Counted from the first letter of the stretch, positions 8,031 to 18,440 are shown. The stretch: 64,000 nt of DNA from Lysinibacillus sp. ZYM-1 (GCF_001308875.1 NZ_KQ465110.1:1-64000), one strand, 5' to 3'. Notes: generated from the sequence alone by a model not told the origin. Numbers and translations: made by a program.

Positions 8031-8771
8031 CTAATAGAACACTTTTTCTAAGTATAAACCTTGTGGTGGCGCGGTTTTCCCAGCCTTATCCCGATCTTCT
8101 GAAGCGACAACAAGTGCTACATTTTCAATCGTCCGTCGATCTATACCAACTTCCCAAAGTGTACCTGCAATAATTCGCACCATATTATACAAAAAGCCTG
8201 TGCCTTCAATTACCATATGGAGCTCTTCCCCATGCCATTCAAATTGCAGAGAAGTTACTGTTCGTACTTTATCCTTCACACTTGTATTTGCTGCACAAAA
8301 GCAAGAAAAGTCATGTGTCCCAACGATAGCCTGGGCAGCCTTCTGCATGGCATTCACATCAGGTTTAACCCCATTTGTCTCAACTGTAAAATGTCTGCGA
8401 AATGGATTTTGGACAGGCTCACAAGACCAAATATAGCGGTATCGCTTCCCAGTTACACTAAAACGGGCATGAAAGTCATGTGCCACTTCATCTACAGACA
8501 ATACGCGAATATCTCTGGGAAGCTGCACATTCAAAGCTTTGAGATACTTATCAACAGGGATAGCTAGTGGTGTATCAAAATGCAAGGTTTGTCCTGTTGC
8601 ATGAACCCTAGCATCTGTACGCCCACTTGCGGTTACCTTTACCTTTTCCTCTTTATGCATAATGGCTAATACACGTTCAAGCTCTGCCTGCACGGTGCGT
8701 TCCCCAGGCTGTATTTGATAGCCTGAGAAATGCGTGCCGTCATAGCTAATAATTACTTTTAATCGTCGCAT
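8031..8771 (-). CDS. truA: tRNA pseudouridine(38-40) synthase TruA
   Basis: This 246-residue enzyme converts uridines 38-40 of the tRNA anticodon stem to pseudouridine. The catalytic aspartate lies in GRTDARVHA (Asp53), and the family's YDGTHFSGYQ start and a MVRIIAGTLWEVG motif are present. The ATG at 8769-8771 is chosen because AAAGGAG lies nine bases upstream and homologues begin MRRLK-like; longer in-frame extensions run into ecfT. It is the last gene of ecfA1-ecfA2-ecfT-truA, 13 bases after ecfT. Confidence 0.95.
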   Translation of the reverse strand: MRRLKVIISYDGTHFSGYQIQPGERTVQAELERVLAIMHKEEKVKVTASGRTDARVHATGQTLHFDTPLAIPVDKYLKALNVQLPRDIRVLSVDEVAHDFHARFSVTGKRYRYIWSCEPVQNPFRRHFTVETNGVKPDVNAMQKAAQAIVGTHDFSCFCAANTSVKDKVRTVTSLQFEWHGEELHMVIEGTGFLYNMVRIIAGTLWEVGIDRRTIENVALVVASEDRDKAGKTAPPQGLYLEKVFY

Positions 8772-8784
8772 AAAGCTTACTCCT

Positions 8785-9582
8785 TTAACTTCTATAGAAG
8801 AATAGCAATACACCTATTGCTACTAATAGTACAAGCGCAAATGTATCACCCAGATCCCATTTTAGCCTGCGGTACCTAGTACGTCCTTCACCACCTCGAT
8901 AGCCTCTTACTTCCATCGCTGTGGCTAAATCCTCGGCCCGTTTAAATGCGCTCACAAAAAGAGGTACTAGCAATGGCACTACGGCTTTTATACGATCTTT
9001 TATCGGTCCTGAAGATAAATCAGACCCTCGTGCCATTTGTGCTTTCATAATCTTATCTGTTTCATCCATTAAGGTAGGAATAAAGCGCAAAGAAATAGAC
9101 ATCATTAAAGCTAATTCATGTACAGGTACTTTTAATGCCTTAAGGGGATTCAAAAGTACCTCAATACCGTCTGTAATGGAAATTGGTGATGTTGTTAAAG
9201 TTAAAATGGATGTTATAAATACTAATACTAGAAAACGTATAGAAATATAAACCCCACGTCTAATTCCTTCATCGTATATTGTTATATACTTCGAGTCAAA
9301 AATGGGAACGCCTTCCTTCGTCATGAAAATATGAAGCAGGAAGGTAAAGGCCATCAAAAAGAGAACAGGTTTGAGGCCATTTATCAAAAAATACAAGCGA
9401 ATTCGTGATATTAATATAACGAGTAGTGTGAATGCCAAAAGCATGGCATACGTCACTGTATTATTGGCCAAAAATACAATAATAATAAAGGCAAATACAA
9501 AGATTAACTTAGAGCGTGGATCCAGTTTATGGACAGGAGAATTACCTGGTAAGAAGCGTCCAAAAATCATTTTTTCCATCAT
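8785..9582 (-). CDS. ecfT: Energy-coupling factor transporter transmembrane protein EcfT
   Basis: This 265-residue integral membrane protein has several hydrophobic segments. Two Ala/Val-Arg-Gly coupling-helix motifs, QMARGSD (about 183-189) and MEVRGYRGG (about 226-234), transmit ATPase motion in group II ECF vitamin and metal transporters. The ATG overlaps the ecfA2 stop as ATGATG, implying translational coupling. It works with EcfA1/EcfA2 and substrate-binding S components encoded elsewhere. Confidence 0.95.
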   Translation of the reverse strand: MMEKMIFGRFLPGNSPVHKLDPRSKLIFVFAFIIIVFLANNTVTYAMLLAFTLLVILISRIRLYFLINGLKPVLFLMAFTFLLHIFMTKEGVPIFDSKYITIYDEGIRRGVYISIRFLVLVFITSILTLTTSPISITDGIEVLLNPLKALKVPVHELALMMSISLRFIPTLMDETDKIMKAQMARGSDLSSGPIKDRIKAVVPLLVPLFVSAFKRAEDLATAMEVRGYRGGEGRTRYRRLKWDLGDTFALVLLVAIGVLLFFYRS

Positions 9583-10451
9583 GATTCTGCACGCCCCTCT
9601 CTTAGCACTCGAGCCATTTCAGCTGCAAGCTCTTCTTCAGTTAAGCAAACCTTCGATAAGGATTGCCCTATCATTTGCTCAACCTTTTGTTGAAAGCGGA
9701 CAATGCGTGGCGGTTCTAAGCGAAAGCTCTTTAATGTATCAACATCTTTAAATATATCTCTCGGTGTCCCACTTAAGACATTTTTACCTTCATGCATAAT
9801 CACAATAGTATCTGCGTATCGAGCAGCATCTTCCATACTATGCGTCACTAGAATCGTTGTGAGGTGACGTTCCTGATGGAGCTGATAAAACATATCCATA
9901 ATTTCCTTTTGTCCTCGTGGATCCAAACCAGCCGTAGGTTCATCCAGCACAATCACTTCAGGGTCCATCGCTAAAACACCTGCTATCGCTACTCGACGCA
10001 TTTGACCACCCGATAAATCAAACGGAGACTTTTCTAATACGTCCTCTGGTAGTCCCACTAAGCTAACAAGCTCTCTTGCACGATCTTCGGCTTCCTTTTC
10101 CGAAACACCAAAATTCATAGGACCAAACATAATATCCTTTAACACCGTTTCTTCAAATAACTGATGCTCAGGGAATTGAAAGACGATACCAACCTTTTGT
10201 CGAACCGCTTTTAAATTCTTTGCTTTTTTTCTGGCTACTACCACACGTTCTCCGATATGTACTTCTCCTGAGGTAGGTTTTAGAAGCGCATTAAAGTGCT
10301 GAAGAATTGTTGATTTACCAGAACCAGTATGACCAATGATCGCTTGATACGTATGTGATGGGATGTCAAAATCTACATCGAATAATGCTCGTTTTTCAAA
10401 AGGAGTCCCCTGTGCATAGGCATAGCTTACTTGTTGAAGTTTGATGTCCAT
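9579..10451 (-). CDS. ecfA2: ECF transporter ATPase EcfA2
   Basis: This 290-residue ABC ATPase has Walker A GHTGSGKST, a Q-loop VFQFPEHQLFEETV, signature LSGGQMRR, Walker B VIVLDEPTAGLDP and a switch histidine in VTHSMED. The FPEHQLFEETV stretch is typical of the EcfA2 half of the EcfA1-EcfA2 heterodimer that powers EcfT. It overlaps the end of ecfA1 by 25 bases and ecfT by 4, so the three are co-translated. The ATG starts MDIKLQQVSYAY. Confidence 0.95.
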   Translation of the reverse strand: MDIKLQQVSYAYAQGTPFEKRALFDVDFDIPSHTYQAIIGHTGSGKSTILQHFNALLKPTSGEVHIGERVVVARKKAKNLKAVRQKVGIVFQFPEHQLFEETVLKDIMFGPMNFGVSEKEAEDRARELVSLVGLPEDVLEKSPFDLSGGQMRRVAIAGVLAMDPEVIVLDEPTAGLDPRGQKEIMDMFYQLHQERHLTTILVTHSMEDAARYADTIVIMHEGKNVLSGTPRDIFKDVDTLKSFRLEPPRIVRFQQKVEQMIGQSLSKVCLTEEELAAEMARVLREGRAES

Positions 10452-11272
10452 AGATCATTCACCAACTCTTCTTCTGTCATATGTTGTCCCATTAATGGAA
10501 CACCTTCCTTTTGCAATAACTTTGATAACTTAAGAGCAAATGGTAAGTCTAGCCCAAATTCAACCAGCTTGTCCCCCAGGGCAAAAATTTCAGCAGGTGT
10601 ACCTTCTGCAAACTTCTTACCATCATTCATAAAAAGAACACGATCTGCTAGCATAGCCTCTTCTAAATCATGTGTTATTGATAATACAGTAAGTCCTGTT
10701 TCAGCACGTAACGTTTGAACAGTTTGTAATACTTCTGCACGCCCCTGAGGATCTAGCATAGAAGTAGCCTCATCTAATATAAGCAGTTTTGGCTTTAACG
10801 CAAGTGCTCCTGCAATAGCAACACGCTGCTTCTGTCCTCCGGATAAATGATGTGGCTCATGGTCTAAAAAGTGGCTCATTTTTACTTGTTCCAGTGCCGC
10901 ATGTACACGTTGCACCATTTCTTCAAAAGGCACACCGTTGTTTTCCAAGGCAAATGCAACATCATCCTGAACAGTTGCACCTACGAATTGATTGTCAGGG
11001 TTTTGAAAAACCATTCCCATGAGCGAACGAGATTCCCAAAGGTTTTTCTCACTTAATGGCTCGCGTAGTATACGTACATCCCCCTTTTGAGGAAATAGCA
11101 AACCATTCATCAACTTTGCAATGGTCGACTTACCAGAACCGTTATGTCCTACTACGGCTATCCATTCGCCTTCTTCGACGGCAAAGCTGACATTTTCGAC
11201 AGCATTACGACTATCTTGTTCTTCTGGTGTATATGAAAAAGTCACATTATTTAAAGATAAAATTTCAGGCAT
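10427..11272 (-). CDS. ecfA1: ECF transporter ATPase EcfA1
   Basis: This 281-residue ABC ATPase has Walker A GHNGSGKST, Q-loop MVFQNPDNQFVGATV, signature LSGGQKQR, Walker B LLILDEATSMLDP and SITHDLEEA. The DNQFVGATV block identifies the EcfA1 half. The ATG has GAGAGGAG nine bases upstream. It is the first gene of the ecf-truA operon, separated from rplQ by a 448-base region holding a structured RNA and two terminators, so it needs its own promoter or readthrough. Confidence 0.95.
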   Translation of the reverse strand: MPEILSLNNVTFSYTPEEQDSRNAVENVSFAVEEGEWIAVVGHNGSGKSTIAKLMNGLLFPQKGDVRILREPLSEKNLWESRSLMGMVFQNPDNQFVGATVQDDVAFALENNGVPFEEMVQRVHAALEQVKMSHFLDHEPHHLSGGQKQRVAIAGALALKPKLLILDEATSMLDPQGRAEVLQTVQTLRAETGLTVLSITHDLEEAMLADRVLFMNDGKKFAEGTPAEIFALGDKLVEFGLDLPFALKLSKLLQKEGVPLMGQHMTEEELVNDLWTSNFNK

Positions 11273-11452
11273 TTCTAGAACTCCTCTCTCTATGCTCAGC
11301 TCTACTAACTAACTTACACTTTTTTATGTATGAATTCTACTACAATCCTTATGTCGATAAAAGTAAAATACTAAAATAATTAAACGATCTTATTTTGCTA
11401 TTCACGGTCATGATGTGATGGTCTGATTCCATAAAACAATAAACCCATATAT

Positions 11453-11479
11453 TAAAAAAAGCACCACAAATTGGCGCCA
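11453..11479 (-). terminator. Second tandem terminator between rplQ and ecfA1
   Basis: On the minus strand TGGCGC, a short loop and the partner pairing as GCGCCA-atttg-TGGTGC (one G-U) are followed by seven T (11454-11460). It lies about 15 bases after the structured RNA and 180 bases before ecfA1. Confidence 0.75.
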
Positions 11480-11490
11480 TCCTAAATAAT

Positions 11491-11621
11491 AAAAAAGCGC
11501 GCACCTCATTCAATAGAAATGCGCTTGTCGTTACATTTACAAGAAATAAGGGTGCTCAAGCCCTTATCCCTCCTGAATGAGGTGCGGAGAGCTAAACGAG
11601 ACGCCACACCTAAGTGTCCGC
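11491..11621 (-). ncRNA. Structured RNA with terminator and competing long-range stem
   Basis: On the minus strand this segment begins with a GCGGA/TCCGC stem holding ACAC-ttag-GTGT. A perfect 12-bp stem follows (arms 11574-11585 and 11501-11512, GCACCTCATTCA with TGAATGAGGTGC) that closes two hairpins: ATAAGGG/CCCTTAT (11546-11567) and CTTGT/ACAAG (11524-11543). A terminator arm AAGCGC/GCGCTT followed by six T (11491-11526) cannot form together with the 12-bp stem in a nested fold. This resembles an attenuator or riboswitch, but I do not recognise a known family. It could also be a stand-alone small RNA or a dispersed palindromic element. Confidence 0.6.
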
Positions 11622-11667
11622 TCATCATAACGCTCAGCTTAATTATTTGTCGTATAAATCATTTATA

Positions 11668-11697
11668 AAGAAAGAGGGTGGTGATTCCCACCCTCTT
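11668..11697 (-). terminator. Terminator-like hairpin after rplQ
   Basis: AAGAGGGTGG pairs perfectly with CCACCCTCTT around a six-base loop, 24 bases past the rplQ stop. On the minus strand it is followed by TTCTTTATAAAT, a weak U-tract. It probably marks the end of the long S10-spc-alpha transcript. Confidence 0.75.
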
Positions 11698-11720
11698 CAC
11701 CACAAGTCTTCTCTTATTGA

Positions 11721-12101
11721 TTAAACTAGTTCAATCACAACTACAGGTGCACCGTCACCACGACGAGGACCTACTTTAAGAATACGAGTGTAACCACCTT
11801 GACGTTCTGCATAACGTGGTGCAACATCATCAAATAACTTTTGAAGTGCAAATGATGTTGTTTCGTTACCTTCTGCATCAGTCGTTGTTACTAGTTCACG
11901 ACGGATGAATGCAGCAGCTTGACGGCGTGCGTGTAAATCTCCGCGCTTACCTAAAGTAATCATTTTTTCAACAGCTTTACGTACTTCTTTAGCGCGAGCC
12001 TCAGTAGTTTCGATACGCTCGTTGATGATTAAATCAGTAGCTAAGTCACGTAACATCGCTTTACGTTGAGAACTTGTACGACCAAGTTTTCTGTAACCCA
12101 T
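11721..12101 (-). CDS. rplQ: 50S ribosomal protein L17
   Basis: This 126-residue L17 begins [20 protein letters not shown], the family start. It contains [19 protein letters not shown] in the middle and ends VVVIELV. L17 sits near the exit tunnel on 23S rRNA. The ATG (12099-12101) has AGGAGGGAAA upstream. It is the last gene of the alpha operon, 56 bases after rpoA, and is followed by a hairpin. Confidence 0.97.
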   Translation of the reverse strand: MGYRKLGRTSSQRKAMLRDLATDLIINERIETTEARAKEVRKAVEKMITLGKRGDLHARRQAAAFIRRELVTTTDAEGNETTSFALQKLFDDVAPRYAERQGGYTRILKVGPRRGDGAPVVVIELV

Positions 12102-12157
12102 GGATGTTTCCCTCCTTTATAGAAAAAATCTGACCTTGTTAGTTTTGTTTAAATCGC

Positions 12158-13102
12158 TTAGTCTTCTTTGCGTAATCCTAAACCAAGCTCTTCTAACTTC
12201 GCTTTTACTTCTTCTAGTGACTTACGTCCAAGGTTACGAACTTTCATCATGTCGTCTTCTGATTTATTCGCAAGTTCTAGTACTGTATTAATACCAGCGC
12301 GTTTTAAACAGTTATAAGAACGAACAGAAAGATCAAGTTCTTCGATAGTCATCTCTAAAACCTTTTCTTTTTGATCTTCTTCTTTTTCGACCATGATTTC
12401 AGCCGTTTGTGCCTCGTCTGTCATGCCAACGAAGATGTTAAGATGCTCGGTTAAAATTTTTGCTCCGAGCGAAATCGCCTCTTTCGGACCGATGCTGCCA
12501 TCTGTCCACACATCAAGAGAAAGTTTATCGTAGTCAGAAGACTGACCTACACGAGTATTTTCCACTTGGAAATTGACGCGTGATACTGGAGTGTAAATAG
12601 AGTCGATCGGGATCACGCCGATAGGAAGATCCTCACGTTTGTTTTGATCAGCAGGAGTGTAACCACGGCCGCGTTGTGCATACATACGCATACGTAAATG
12701 ACCGTTTTTAGCGATTGTTGCAATATATAGATCAGGGTTTAAAATTTCTACATCACTGTCATGTGTAATGTCAGCAGCCGTAACTGTACCATCGCCTTTT
12801 ACATCAATCTCAATAACTTTTTCTTCGTCAGAGTAGATTTTAAGAGCTAGTTTTTTCACGTTCAAAATGATTGAAGCTACATCTTCTACTACGCCTTCTA
12901 CAGTTGAGAATTCGTGAAGAACACCATCAATTTGAATTGAAGTGACAGCAGCTCCTGGTAATGAAGACAGAAGGATACGACGTAAAGAATTACCCAAAGT
13001 GTTTCCATATCCGCGTTCAAGCGGTTCTACAACAAACTTTCCATACTTGGAATCTTCGCTGATCTCCACCGTTTCAATCTTTGGTTTTTCAATTTCGATC
13101 AT
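12158..13102 (-). CDS. rpoA: RNA polymerase alpha subunit
   Basis: This 314-residue subunit has the usual two parts. The N-terminal domain (1-230) with [26 protein letters not shown] drives dimerisation and beta/beta' assembly. The C-terminal domain (about 245-314), with [19 protein letters not shown] and [12 protein letters not shown], binds UP elements and activators. Length matches B. subtilis RpoA. It follows rpsK and precedes rplQ as in all Bacillales. The ATG has AGGAGGG upstream. Confidence 0.98.
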   Translation of the reverse strand: MIEIEKPKIETVEISEDSKYGKFVVEPLERGYGNTLGNSLRRILLSSLPGAAVTSIQIDGVLHEFSTVEGVVEDVASIILNVKKLALKIYSDEEKVIEIDVKGDGTVTAADITHDSDVEILNPDLYIATIAKNGHLRMRMYAQRGRGYTPADQNKREDLPIGVIPIDSIYTPVSRVNFQVENTRVGQSSDYDKLSLDVWTDGSIGPKEAISLGAKILTEHLNIFVGMTDEAQTAEIMVEKEEDQKEKVLEMTIEELDLSVRSYNCLKRAGINTVLELANKSEDDMMKVRNLGRKSLEEVKAKLEELGLGLRKED

Positions 13103-13241
13103 TTTATTTACCCTCCTTCAAAACATCGAATGTATAGGTTCTTTCCATCATAGATTCGATCGTCAATGACGTATCGTTTATTATCTGCACAAGACAGTCT
13201 GTACAAAAAATGATGTTCTCATACAATATGAGACGCACCCA

Positions 13242-13649
<408 letters not shown>

Positions 13650-13656
13650 TTACCAA

Positions 13657-14022
13657 TTATTTTTTCTTGTTCGCTACAGTTTTACGAGGACCTTTACGCG
13701 TACGCGCATTGTTCTTCGTATTTTGGCCACGAACAGGTAAGCCACGACGGTGACGGATACCACGGAATGAACCGATTTCCATCAGACGTTTAATATTTAA
13801 TGAAGTTTCGCGACGTAAGTCACCTTCAAGTTTGTAAGAATCTAATTGTTCACGGATTTTGTTTAACTCATCTTCAGTTAAGTCGCGTACGCGTGTATCT
13901 TCTGAAATACCTGCATCAGCTAGTACTTTCTGAGCTGTAGTTTTACCAATACCGAAAATGTACGTTAATGAAATTACCACGCGTTTGTCGCGAGGAATAT
14001 CAACACCAGCAATACGTGCCAT
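13657..14022 (-). CDS. rpsM: 30S ribosomal protein S13
   Basis: This 121-residue S13 has the [26 protein letters not shown] start, the helix-two-turn-helix region and [19 protein letters not shown] before its lysine-rich tail, which contacts P-site tRNA. The ATG (14020-14022) has AGGAGGTG upstream. It follows rpmJ by 24 bases. Confidence 0.97.
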   Translation of the reverse strand: MARIAGVDIPRDKRVVISLTYIFGIGKTTAQKVLADAGISEDTRVRDLTEDELNKIREQLDSYKLEGDLRRETSLNIKRLMEIGSFRGIRHRRGLPVRGQNTKNNARTRKGPRKTVANKKK

Positions 14023-14046
14023 GTACGTTGTGCACCTCCTTTAGAA

Positions 14047-14160
<114 letters not shown>

Positions 14161-14197
14161 CTAACCTAACCTCCTTAGTAGTCCGGAGCGCAAAAGA

Positions 14198-14416
14198 TTA
14201 TTTAAAACGGTATGTGATACGACCGCGAGTTAAATCATAAGGAGATAACTCAATAGTAACCTTATCTCCAGGTAGAATACGGATAAAGTGCATACGAATC
14301 TTACCAGATACGTGCGCTAGAATCACATGTCCATTTTCTAATTCTACCTTAAACATCGCGTTTGGCAAAGTCTCAACAACTGTCCCTTCGACTTCAATTA
14401 CATCATCTTTCGCCAT
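14198..14416 (-). CDS. infA: Translation initiation factor IF-1
   Basis: This 72-residue S1-like OB-fold protein ([20 protein letters not shown], ending [12 protein letters not shown]) binds the 30S A site during initiation. It is full length and intact. In most Bacillales infA follows map and a KOW-domain gene; here the upstream 415 bases hold only a degraded map remnant. GAGAGGAGAGAC precedes the ATG. Confidence 0.97.
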   Translation of the reverse strand: MAKDDVIEVEGTVVETLPNAMFKVELENGHVILAHVSGKIRMHFIRILPGDKVTIELSPYDLTRGRITYRFK

Positions 14417-14487
14417 CTACTCTGTCTCTCCTCTCTATATGCAAATTAAAGTTCTCATCGTTACATCAAACGGATATCTGCTGCAAC

Positions 14488-14770
14488 TATAGAAGCAACC
14501 TCGTTTCAACATATGTTTGGATTGTATGAGAGATGTTTGAAAGACGCTCGTCTGGTTTCGCTTCACACAATCCACGGAATATCCAGAACCAATAAGGGGA
14601 CTGAAACTCCCATGTTTACACGAATACCGGAATGTCTTGGATGAGATATTCATACCCGTTACACAGATGCTTCCACGAAACCCATTATACTCCTCCAAAA
14701 AGTATGTTGCACTTTTTTGAAGAAATATATACCGGGCACAATATGCTTTTGCAACTCTCAAAAAAATTAT
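14488..14770 (-). pseudogene. map: Relic of methionine aminopeptidase gene map
   Basis: Within the adk-infA spacer, short stretches on the minus strand translate into methionine aminopeptidase I sequence, but in different frames with stops and gaps. LRVAKA resembles the N-terminal LREAGKIVA. SATYFLEEYNGFRGSIC corresponds to GAIPSFKGYNGFRGSIC. After a shift, NEYLIQDIP resembles NEELVHGIP. CEAKPDERLSNISHTIQTYVE corresponds to EKAKPGARLSDISHAIQTYVE. The remaining 280 bases compare with about 750 for intact map, and the C-terminal metal-binding half is gone. map lies exactly here in B. subtilis. A functional paralogue is presumably elsewhere, since the activity is essential (inference). Confidence 0.82.
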
Positions 14771-14784
14771 GTTTCGTTGTTGCT

Positions 14785-14831
14785 CCCGCATGCCTCCCGC
14801 GGAAGCAGTACTCTGCGCCCGGAGCCGGGTA
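14785..14831. repeat. GC-rich palindromic patch downstream of adk
   Basis: Immediately past the adk stop is a roughly 45-base stretch that is far richer in G and C than its surroundings. It contains three small palindromes: CCCGG-ct-CCGGG, GCAG-agta-CTGC and CCGCGG. It sits at the broken 5' edge of the map relic. It could be the adk terminator region or a fragment of a dispersed extragenic repeat. No matching copy is visible in this window. Confidence 0.45.
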
Positions 14832-15542
<711 letters not shown>

Positions 15543-15555
15543 CTAAAAACCAACA

Positions 15556-16851
15556 TTACTTCATAAAGCCTTTGTAGTGACGTTTAACAAGTTGAGATTC
15601 TAGCTGTTTCATCGTTTCGAGCGCTACGCCGACTACGATAATAATACTAGTACCACCGATCTGCACTGAGGCAGGAAGATTCATAAAGTTTATGAATATA
15701 ACCGGCATTACAGAAATAACAGTTAAGAAAATCGCACCGACAAATGTCAGACGATATAACACGCTTGTTAAATACGTTTGCGTACTTTCTCCAGGACGAA
15801 TACCTGGAATATAAGCACCTTGCTTTTTCAAGTTATCTGCCACATTTTCTGGATTCACTTGTACGAATGCATAGAAATATGTGAATGCGATGATTAATGC
15901 TACGTAAATAATCATCCCAACAGGTTTTGTATGATCAAATGTGTTATTAATGAATGTAGTAACACCATTTTCACCGAAGAACGGAACTAGCGTACGAGGT
16001 GTCATCAGAAACGCTGAAGCAAAGATTACCGGAATAACCCCTGCAGCATTTACTTTTAAAGGTAAATGCGTTTGTTGACCACCTGTTTGCTGATTACGTC
16101 CAGTAACTCGTTTTGCATATTGAATTGGAATTTTACGAAGTGCTTGTTGCACATATATAACTCCAACTACAACTGCGAGTAAAACCAATACAAGCAATGC
16201 AAGGATTATGATATTGATAAATAATTTATCACCAGCACCCTCGATTTGCTGTGCAAAGATTTGGTTAATTCCTGTAGGCAATGCTGCGACGATACCTGCG
16301 AAGATTACAACAGAGATACCATTACCAACACCATGTGCAGTAATTTGCTCTGCAAGCCATACAAGGAAAGCTGTACCTGCTGTCAATACAATGGAGATTA
16401 TAACATAAGTTAGAACCCCTTCTTCTTTAATCAAAGATCCGCCATACATTCTATTAAAACCAAATGACATTGCGAATGATTGAATAAAAGCAAGAATAAT
16501 AGTAAAGTAGCGAGTGAATTGTGCAAGTTTACGTCTTCCGACTTCACCTTGCTTTGCCCATTCAGCAAATTTCGGTACTACGTCCATTTGCAATAACTGA
16601 ACAATGATTGAGGCTGTGATGTAAGGCATAATCCCCATCGCGAAGATAGAGAAGTTCTTTAAAGCACCACCGCCAAAAGTATTCAGGAAACCAACGAGGT
16701 TAAACTCATCAGTTGCCTTTAATACATTTGCGTCAACGTTTGGTACTGGAATGAATGTTCCAATACGGAAAACGACTAACATTAAAAGAGTGAAAATGAT
16801 TTTATTTCTTATATCTCGAACACGCATAAAGTTAGAGATTGTCTGAAACAT
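15556..16851 (-). CDS. secY: Protein translocase channel subunit SecY
   Basis: This 431-residue protein has ten membrane-spanning segments and forms the SecYEG channel. Recognisable regions include the plug area after TM1 (NLVGFLNTFGGGALKNFSIFA), RKIPIQYAKR in loop C4, and PGIRPGESTQTYL in C5. Its start overlaps the rplO stop by one base (TAATG). It is followed by adk, as in other Firmicutes. Confidence 0.98.
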   Translation of the reverse strand: MFQTISNFMRVRDIRNKIIFTLLMLVVFRIGTFIPVPNVDANVLKATDEFNLVGFLNTFGGGALKNFSIFAMGIMPYITASIIVQLLQMDVVPKFAEWAKQGEVGRRKLAQFTRYFTIILAFIQSFAMSFGFNRMYGGSLIKEEGVLTYVIISIVLTAGTAFLVWLAEQITAHGVGNGISVVIFAGIVAALPTGINQIFAQQIEGAGDKLFINIIILALLVLVLLAVVVGVIYVQQALRKIPIQYAKRVTGRNQQTGGQQTHLPLKVNAAGVIPVIFASAFLMTPRTLVPFFGENGVTTFINNTFDHTKPVGMIIYVALIIAFTYFYAFVQVNPENVADNLKKQGAYIPGIRPGESTQTYLTSVLYRLTFVGAIFLTVISVMPVIFINFMNLPASVQIGGTSIIIVVGVALETMKQLESQLVKRHYKGFMK

Positions 16852-17291
16852 TAAATCACCTCAGTAGTTCCGCCGGCATTCTCGATTGCTTCTTTAGCTG
16901 AAGCTGAGAATTTATGAGCTTTAACAGTAAGCTTTTTATTAAGAGTTCCATGACCTAGAACTTTAATTCCAGCTTTTTCGTTGCTCACTAGACCAGTTTC
17001 AAGTAATAATGCAGCTGTTACCTCTGCACCGTCTTCGAAACGGTTTAAAGCATCAAGGTTAACGATCGCATATTCTTTACGGTTGATGTTCGTAAAGCCA
17101 CGTTTTGGTAAACGACGGAATAATGGGTTTTGACCGCCCTCGAAGCCTGGGCGTACACCGCCACCAGAACGAGCGTTTTGACCTTTATGACCTTTACCTG
17201 CTGTTTTACCGTTACCAGAACCGATACCACGACCAACGCGGTTGCGTTGTTTACGAGAACCTTCTGCTGGTTTTAACTCATGCAGTTTCAT
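16851..17291 (-). CDS. rplO: 50S ribosomal protein L15
   Basis: This 146-residue L15 begins [14 protein letters not shown]. It has the glycine-rich [21 protein letters not shown] extension (seen here as [18 protein letters not shown]) that threads into 23S rRNA. The ATG at 17289-17291 is chosen because AAGGAGG lies 11 bases upstream; an earlier in-frame codon would add eight residues not found in homologues. Its stop overlaps secY. Confidence 0.97.
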   Translation of the reverse strand: MKLHELKPAEGSRKQRNRVGRGIGSGNGKTAGKGHKGQNARSGGGVRPGFEGGQNPLFRRLPKRGFTNINRKEYAIVNLDALNRFEDGAEVTAALLLETGLVSNEKAGIKVLGHGTLNKKLTVKAHKFSASAKEAIENAGGTTEVI

Positions 17292-17325
17292 AGTGGGTGG
17301 CACCTCCTTGTTCATTAATTAGAAA

Positions 17326-17508
17326 TTAAATTTCTTTTACAGTAACTAAGTGAGCTACTTTATCAAGCATACCGCGAGTAGCTGCATTATCAGCTTTCTC
17401 TACAGTTTGGTGTAATTTACGTAAACCTAAAGCTTCAACTGTTTTGCGTTGTGCAGGTTTAGTACCAATCACAGATTTAGTAAGGGTGATTTCTAATTTG
17501 TTAGCCAT
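17326..17508 (-). CDS. rpmD: 50S ribosomal protein L30
   Basis: This 60-residue L30 ([20 protein letters not shown], then [16 protein letters not shown]) is the short bacterial form. It lies 16 bases past rpsE and 35 bases before rplO, in the standard spc order. AGGGGGGAAAGATA-like purines precede the ATG. Confidence 0.96.
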   Translation of the reverse strand: MANKLEITLTKSVIGTKPAQRKTVEALGLRKLHQTVEKADNAATRGMLDKVAHLVTVKEI

Positions 17509-17523
17509 ATTATCTTTCCCCCC

Positions 17524-18027
17524 TTATCCTAATATTTCTTCCACTGATTTACCACGTAATTTTGCTACGTCCTCTACGCGTTTTAATTCAGTTAAACCTT
17601 GAACAGTTGCACGCACCATATTGATTGGTGTGTTAGATCCAAGAGATTTTGAAAGAATATCAGTAATACCAGCAAGTTCTAGTACTGCACGTACTGGACC
17701 ACCAGCGATAACTCCTGTACCAGGAGCAGCAGGTTTAATTAGGATTTCTCCTGCACCGAAGCGACCAAGCACTAAGTGTGGAGTTGTTCCACCAACACGT
17801 GGCACTTCTACTAAGTTTTTCTTCGCATCTTCAACAGCTTTACGGATAGCATCTGGAACCTCTTGAGCTTTACCAGTACCGAAACCTACATGACCGTTTC
17901 TATCGCCAACAACAACTAGTGCTGTGAAGCGGAAGCGACGTCCACCTTTAACAACTTTCGCAACACGGTTAATAGTAACTACGCGTTCTTCAAGTTCTCC
18001 AAGTTTGTTTGCGTCAATTCGACTCAT
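17524..18027 (-). CDS. rpsE: 30S ribosomal protein S5
   Basis: This 167-residue S5 carries the double-stranded RNA-binding-like N-terminal domain with [22 protein letters not shown], followed by [17 protein letters not shown]. The loop where spectinomycin-resistance changes occur (VVKGGRRF) looks wild type. The ATG (18025-18027) has AAGGAGGG upstream. Confidence 0.97.
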
Positions 18028-18048
18028 GAAATGTGTCCCTCCTTCTTA

Positions 18049-18408
18049 TTAAAATTCTAAACCATTCTCACGTGCAGCTTCAGCTAAAGCTTTCACACGT
18101 CCATGATATAAGTAACCACCGCGGTCAAAAACTACAGCAGTAACATTTTTTTCCGCAGCGCGTTTCGCGATTGTTTCACCGATTTTTGATGCAGCTTCAA
18201 CATTGCTACCAGCACCTTCAAAACCATTTTCTTGAGAAGATGCGCTAACAATTGTTACGCCTGCTACGTCATCGATAAGTTGAGCGTAGATGTTCTTGTT
18301 AGAACGGAATACGTTTAAGCGTGGACGCTCAGCAGTACCCGAAATTTTAGAACGAACTCGCGCATGACGTTTTTTACGAACTTGATTTTTATCCTGTTTC
18401 GTAATCAC
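18049..18408 (-). CDS. rplR: 50S ribosomal protein L18
   Basis: This 119-residue L18 binds 5S r[22 protein letters not shown] and [24 protein letters not shown] are family hallmarks. Two in-frame GTG codons compete. The first (18415-18417) overlaps the AAAGGAG ribosome-binding site itself, so I choose the second (18406-18408), which gives MITKQDKN like other Bacillus L18 proteins. It lies between rplF and rpsE. Confidence 0.96.
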   Translation of the reverse strand: MITKQDKNQVRKKRHARVRSKISGTAERPRLNVFRSNKNIYAQLIDDVAGVTIVSASSQENGFEGAGSNVEAASKIGETIAKRAAEKNVTAVVFDRGGYLYHGRVKALAEAARENGLEF

Positions 18409-18440
18409 AAGGGTCACTCCTTTCTAATGCTTAGGCAGCA

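Noticed and set aside
11501..11585. The rplQ-ecfA1 inverted repeat as a T-box or known vitamin riboswitch
   Set aside because: It lacks the T-box AGGGTGG-N-ACCGCG motif, and I could not see hallmark sequences of TPP, FMN, cobalamin or similar riboswitches; it is kept as an unassigned RNA.
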